NCBI GenBank assembly: GCA_026260175.1
Contig: JAKCWW010008051.1
Span: 1-27,113 of the forward strand
DNA length: 27,113 nt
Reading direction: 5' to 3'
DNA from: Reticulitermes lucifugus
Lineage: Eukaryota; Arthropoda; Insecta; Blattodea; Rhinotermitidae
The notes under the pieces were generated by a model that saw only the letters and a program-made list of their open reading frames with translations, was not told the DNA's origin and searched no databases. Below are positions 23,925 to 27,113 of this stretch, piece after piece (the stretch's first letter is position 1; every line of letters starts with the position of its first letter). A program made the position numbers and the translations under genes.

Positions 23925-26900
23925 TCCAGAACTGTTTATAGCCTGGAGTTAATTTGCAGTTTGGTTACAGAATTATTGTGCACCCTTTTTGGTGCATTTC
24001 TTCCCTCTTTAAGCTGTCGCTCATAGACAAATAGCATCTTCATGCACATGCAAATGGAGTTTCTTGTTAACATTCAAGGGTTAAAAAATGAATATGTAGG
24101 CAGACAGAATGATAAGAGAGCATTGCTCCTGGAGCTGCTGACACATACTTATTTTAGGAAACATTATTAGCAAAATGAGTGAAGAATAATGCAAGTATTA
24201 TGGCCTACTTGTCAGTTTGTCATCATGTAAAGGAAGTCCACAATTACAAGTCAGTTCAGTAACATTCATTATTCGGTGCAGTAATGAGAGAATTGTACAT
24301 AACAAGTGCTCACAATATGTGACTGCTGAAGCATGTTGTTGCATGCTTTCAGTCCCATCCAGGTGTGTGGATACATAGATTGGAGTGAATTTTTCTCTCA
24401 GTCTGAGGTTGGTTTACATCCACCTTCCACATAGACAAGTTTATGGTGCCGTTTATGAGGATGATATATATATGGTTGAAAAGAAACAGAAAGATTTGGA
24501 CATGGAAATGATGCTTGTAATAACGAATACCTGTAAATTGTATATAAGTAACTGTGAAATTGGTAGGAAATGCCTGTCTTTATGATTGCAGCAGTTGGGG
24601 CAGTGATATAATATTGCTTCAAGGAGAAATAGGATTTCATTCCTTTGTGTAGAATTTAAATCACGTAACCAAGTTTAATTTATAATCTGGTAGCTACTTT
24701 TGGTTTTACGTTTCTAACGGACTCTTGCTTTTCGTTCTTGTGGTAGCAGTGACATCTTCAGTTTACGTTGATGTGCAGTGATGTAGGGATATGAGGATCT
24801 TGTGAATGTACCACACACTTTCACAGTTTCTTATATTTTCTTCAGCATTTGTATGCTTCAGAACTGTAATTATTCGTCTTATTATATAAGACCTGTTATG
24901 TTAATTTTCTTGGATGTTATAAGCTGTCATAAATGTGGAAACAGTGTGTTCACAGTATGACACTTTGCTCCCTTTTGTTCTTGGTGCCTGCTGTAATAAT
25001 TTACAATGTATTGGAGTGAAAACTATAAAAATATTTTATGCTGTAGAAGTTTATAAAATGTGAAGATAAAGTTAATCCAACACCACTTGAAGAAGCACGT
25101 GTCTCTAGAAATTTGTATTTTATATTCAGTGTTATCCGTTACCCTGAGCCAGCCAGTTGTCCTGTATTCCACTGTCAGGGGCCCTGTATATTACACTTCC
25201 ACTGTCAAGAGTGGACATCGATGAGAATTTAAGACGTAAATGTAAACATAATACAGCATATCAAACAATAGTTTTGTATTTATAGTCCTTTTACAAGTTA
25301 TCACAAAAATGTTGTATTAACACGGTTTCATTAATTTAAAAATGTTTCTGTCGTGTAAAGATTATATCGTATTAATTAGTTTAAAAATTGTGTTTAAAAG
25401 CAACATTCTTGTAAGGAAATGTGGTTATGTATTTACAAAAACAGGAGTTCTTATAAACCACAATGTAAACTGCTTTAAGAGTGTTCATTTTTATACTGTG
25501 CACAAATATTCAATTGGATAAAACCTTTTCTTACTGTCAGAGTAAATACGACATACAACAGAAAAATGTATGTACTCTGGTGGTACAAAAAAAATCTTGC
25601 AAAAAAGGATAGAAATACTTTTCTTTGCAGAGTAGTAGCTCACTTGCTGCTTTATAAAATTCTTTGCCTTGAGAGTTAAGGCCACCCAAGTGCCCATATA
25701 TGTAGTTACTAACTGAACACCTACAATTGGCTACCACTTTGTTTAGAAATCTTTTTCAGGACGTGTGATTGCACTGGGAGTAATTGTTATCAGCCTATGC
25801 AGGGCAGTGTTATCAGGTTGTTTCTTTATGTTGTGTTATGTCCACAGAAACCATTGCACAGCTAGTCTCATTTAGTTACAGGCATGGGCAAAAGGTTGGA
25901 GCAATAAGCAGCAGTGTTTTGGTTGATATTACAGTGTTGACCATTATCCAACAAAGGTACTTTTAGATCAATGGTTACCAAACTGTTCTCATGGAGAGAA
26001 ATGGCACCATGAAGTGTTTTCCAGGGCTTAAATTTTCTCTGATAACAAATTTTGGTTTTGCAGATTTCTTGAATTGACATTCTTATGTGACTGAGAGACA
26101 TAGAAAATTGTTTTAATTATGAAATATACTGACTGATGCTTAGTAAACTTTCATGAAACACTCTGCAGAATAATAGTTCAGAAAAGGGCCTAAAGAAATT
26201 ACTGAAATGGTTCACAAACCAATCAAGTTACACTATCTTTGCTTAAAATGAACCACTTCAGTTTGATTGTGCTTCATATCACTGCATTTCATTAGACTTT
26301 TCTTTGATATCAGAATACTGTATCTTTTCACAAATTTTAATTTCTAAAATTTGAAATTATTGATCGGGGGATCTGTCACGACTTTTCAAAGCAAATGGTC
26401 TTCACACCAATTGAAGTGTGAAACATTGATCTAAACTATTATTCTAATCATGTTGTCTTTTCAGAACATAAGTTTATAGTGTACAGCAAAATCGAAATTT
26501 CAGATTGTTCTTCAGGGGCTTAAATGTTTAAAGAGCTGATCAGTGGGATGGTTATTTTCAGAAACGAGAGCTAGAGGTGGGAACTGTGGAATTTTTATGT
26601 TGAGTTTTTTTACTGGAATTTCACTAGTAAATCTGAATCACATAGGTTAATTTTCAGTTTAGATTGTAATGCTGCGTGGGAGGTATTTAGATACAGATGC
26701 ATTTAAATTCTTCATAGCAGATGAAGTCCTTTGCCCTATTAGGATTTAGTAGTGTGTGTGCACAACCATTGTACATCCCACATAAAAGATTATTAGTTCA
26801 AGTAAAGGAAGACGACATGGGCGGGGCATGTGGCATACATGGGAAATTAGTCTATGCAAAATTTTGGTAGGAGAACCTGAAGAGTCTGCTTGGAGGACTT

Positions 26901-27113
26901 TGACATTAGCAGTAAAATAAATCCTTAAGACTTGGATGTAAGGGTATGGCTTAGGATTTGTGAACGTGGTTATACAGCTTTGATGTTCATTAAACGCTCA
27001 GAATGTTTGACTGAGTTTCACTGAACACCATTTAAGAAAACAAGAACTATCTCAAATCCACATTGAAAATTATATTTTAGGTTCTAATTACTGCAGAAAA
27101 TTAATGCATAAGG
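23925..27113. other. Unassigned 3.2-kb intergenic sequence
   Basis: AT-rich with only short frames on either strand, none showing a known domain. A canonical AATAAA occurs at 26916-26921. Whether this belongs to a very long TDRD3 3' UTR or to intergenic DNA cannot be told from sequence alone. Confidence 0.5.

Noticed and set aside
26390..26425. TTCACAC...GTGTGAA palindrome
   Set aside because: Seven-base arms, expected by chance in a window of this size.
1..27113. CRISPR arrays, operons, phage or bacterial defence systems
   Set aside because: Spliced eukaryotic gene and animal-type repeats throughout; no regularly spaced direct repeats or prokaryotic gene layout.

Overview
The window is a piece of an animal nuclear genome, most likely an insect. 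Introns are large and AT-rich with GT-AG borders. Many short interspersed elements, MITEs and decayed transposases are present, along with scaffold N runs (10737-10942 and a single N at 15336). The tRNA-derived SINEs and the LINE tail resemble repeats I recall from cockroach and termite genomes, so Blattodea is my best guess. That is an inference from memory, not a database result.

One host gene is visible: the 3' portion of Tudor domain-containing protein 3 (TDRD3) on the + strand. Ten coding exons run from 744 to the stop codon at 20287-20289. All nine introns have GT-AG borders and every junction keeps the frame. Together they encode about 757 residues: most of the N-terminal OB-fold, a conserved GGPPPW.PFGQK segment, an acidic/basic linker, a UBA domain, an SLFDF motif, a long disordered exon with an RGG box and a KPPRFQ motif, a complete Tudor domain split over two exons, and a C-terminal exon-junction-complex-binding motif (LEFRRGG...). 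The start codon and roughly the first 60-70 residues lie upstream of base 1. In animals TDRD3 partners topoisomerase TOP3B and reads asymmetric dimethylarginine on RNA polymerase II and histones.

Most of the rest is intron and 3' flank filled with repeats. Intron 1 holds a full SINE with target-site duplications (TSDs) and a fainter SINE relic. Intron 3 holds a TTAA-flanked piggyBac-like remnant with a nested SINE, then a fragment of a different DDE transposase. Intron 4 has a fold-back repeat. Intron 5 (5.4 kb) holds two SINEs, a 175-bp TA-flanked MITE, a second tRNA-derived repeat on the - strand, a perfect inverted repeat around the assembly gap, and a degenerate 142-bp tandem repeat. Introns 6 and 8/9 carry a shared inverted-repeat family, intron 7 carries the tail of a LINE reverse transcriptase, and intron 9 carries another SINE.

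Downstream of the stop codon are the 3' UTR (end not placed), a complete-length but dead mariner-type transposase relic (21785-22766), a minus-strand SINE copy, and about 3 kb with no recognisable feature. I found no second host gene, no RNA gene that looks functional, and no CRISPR-like or bacterial-type system.
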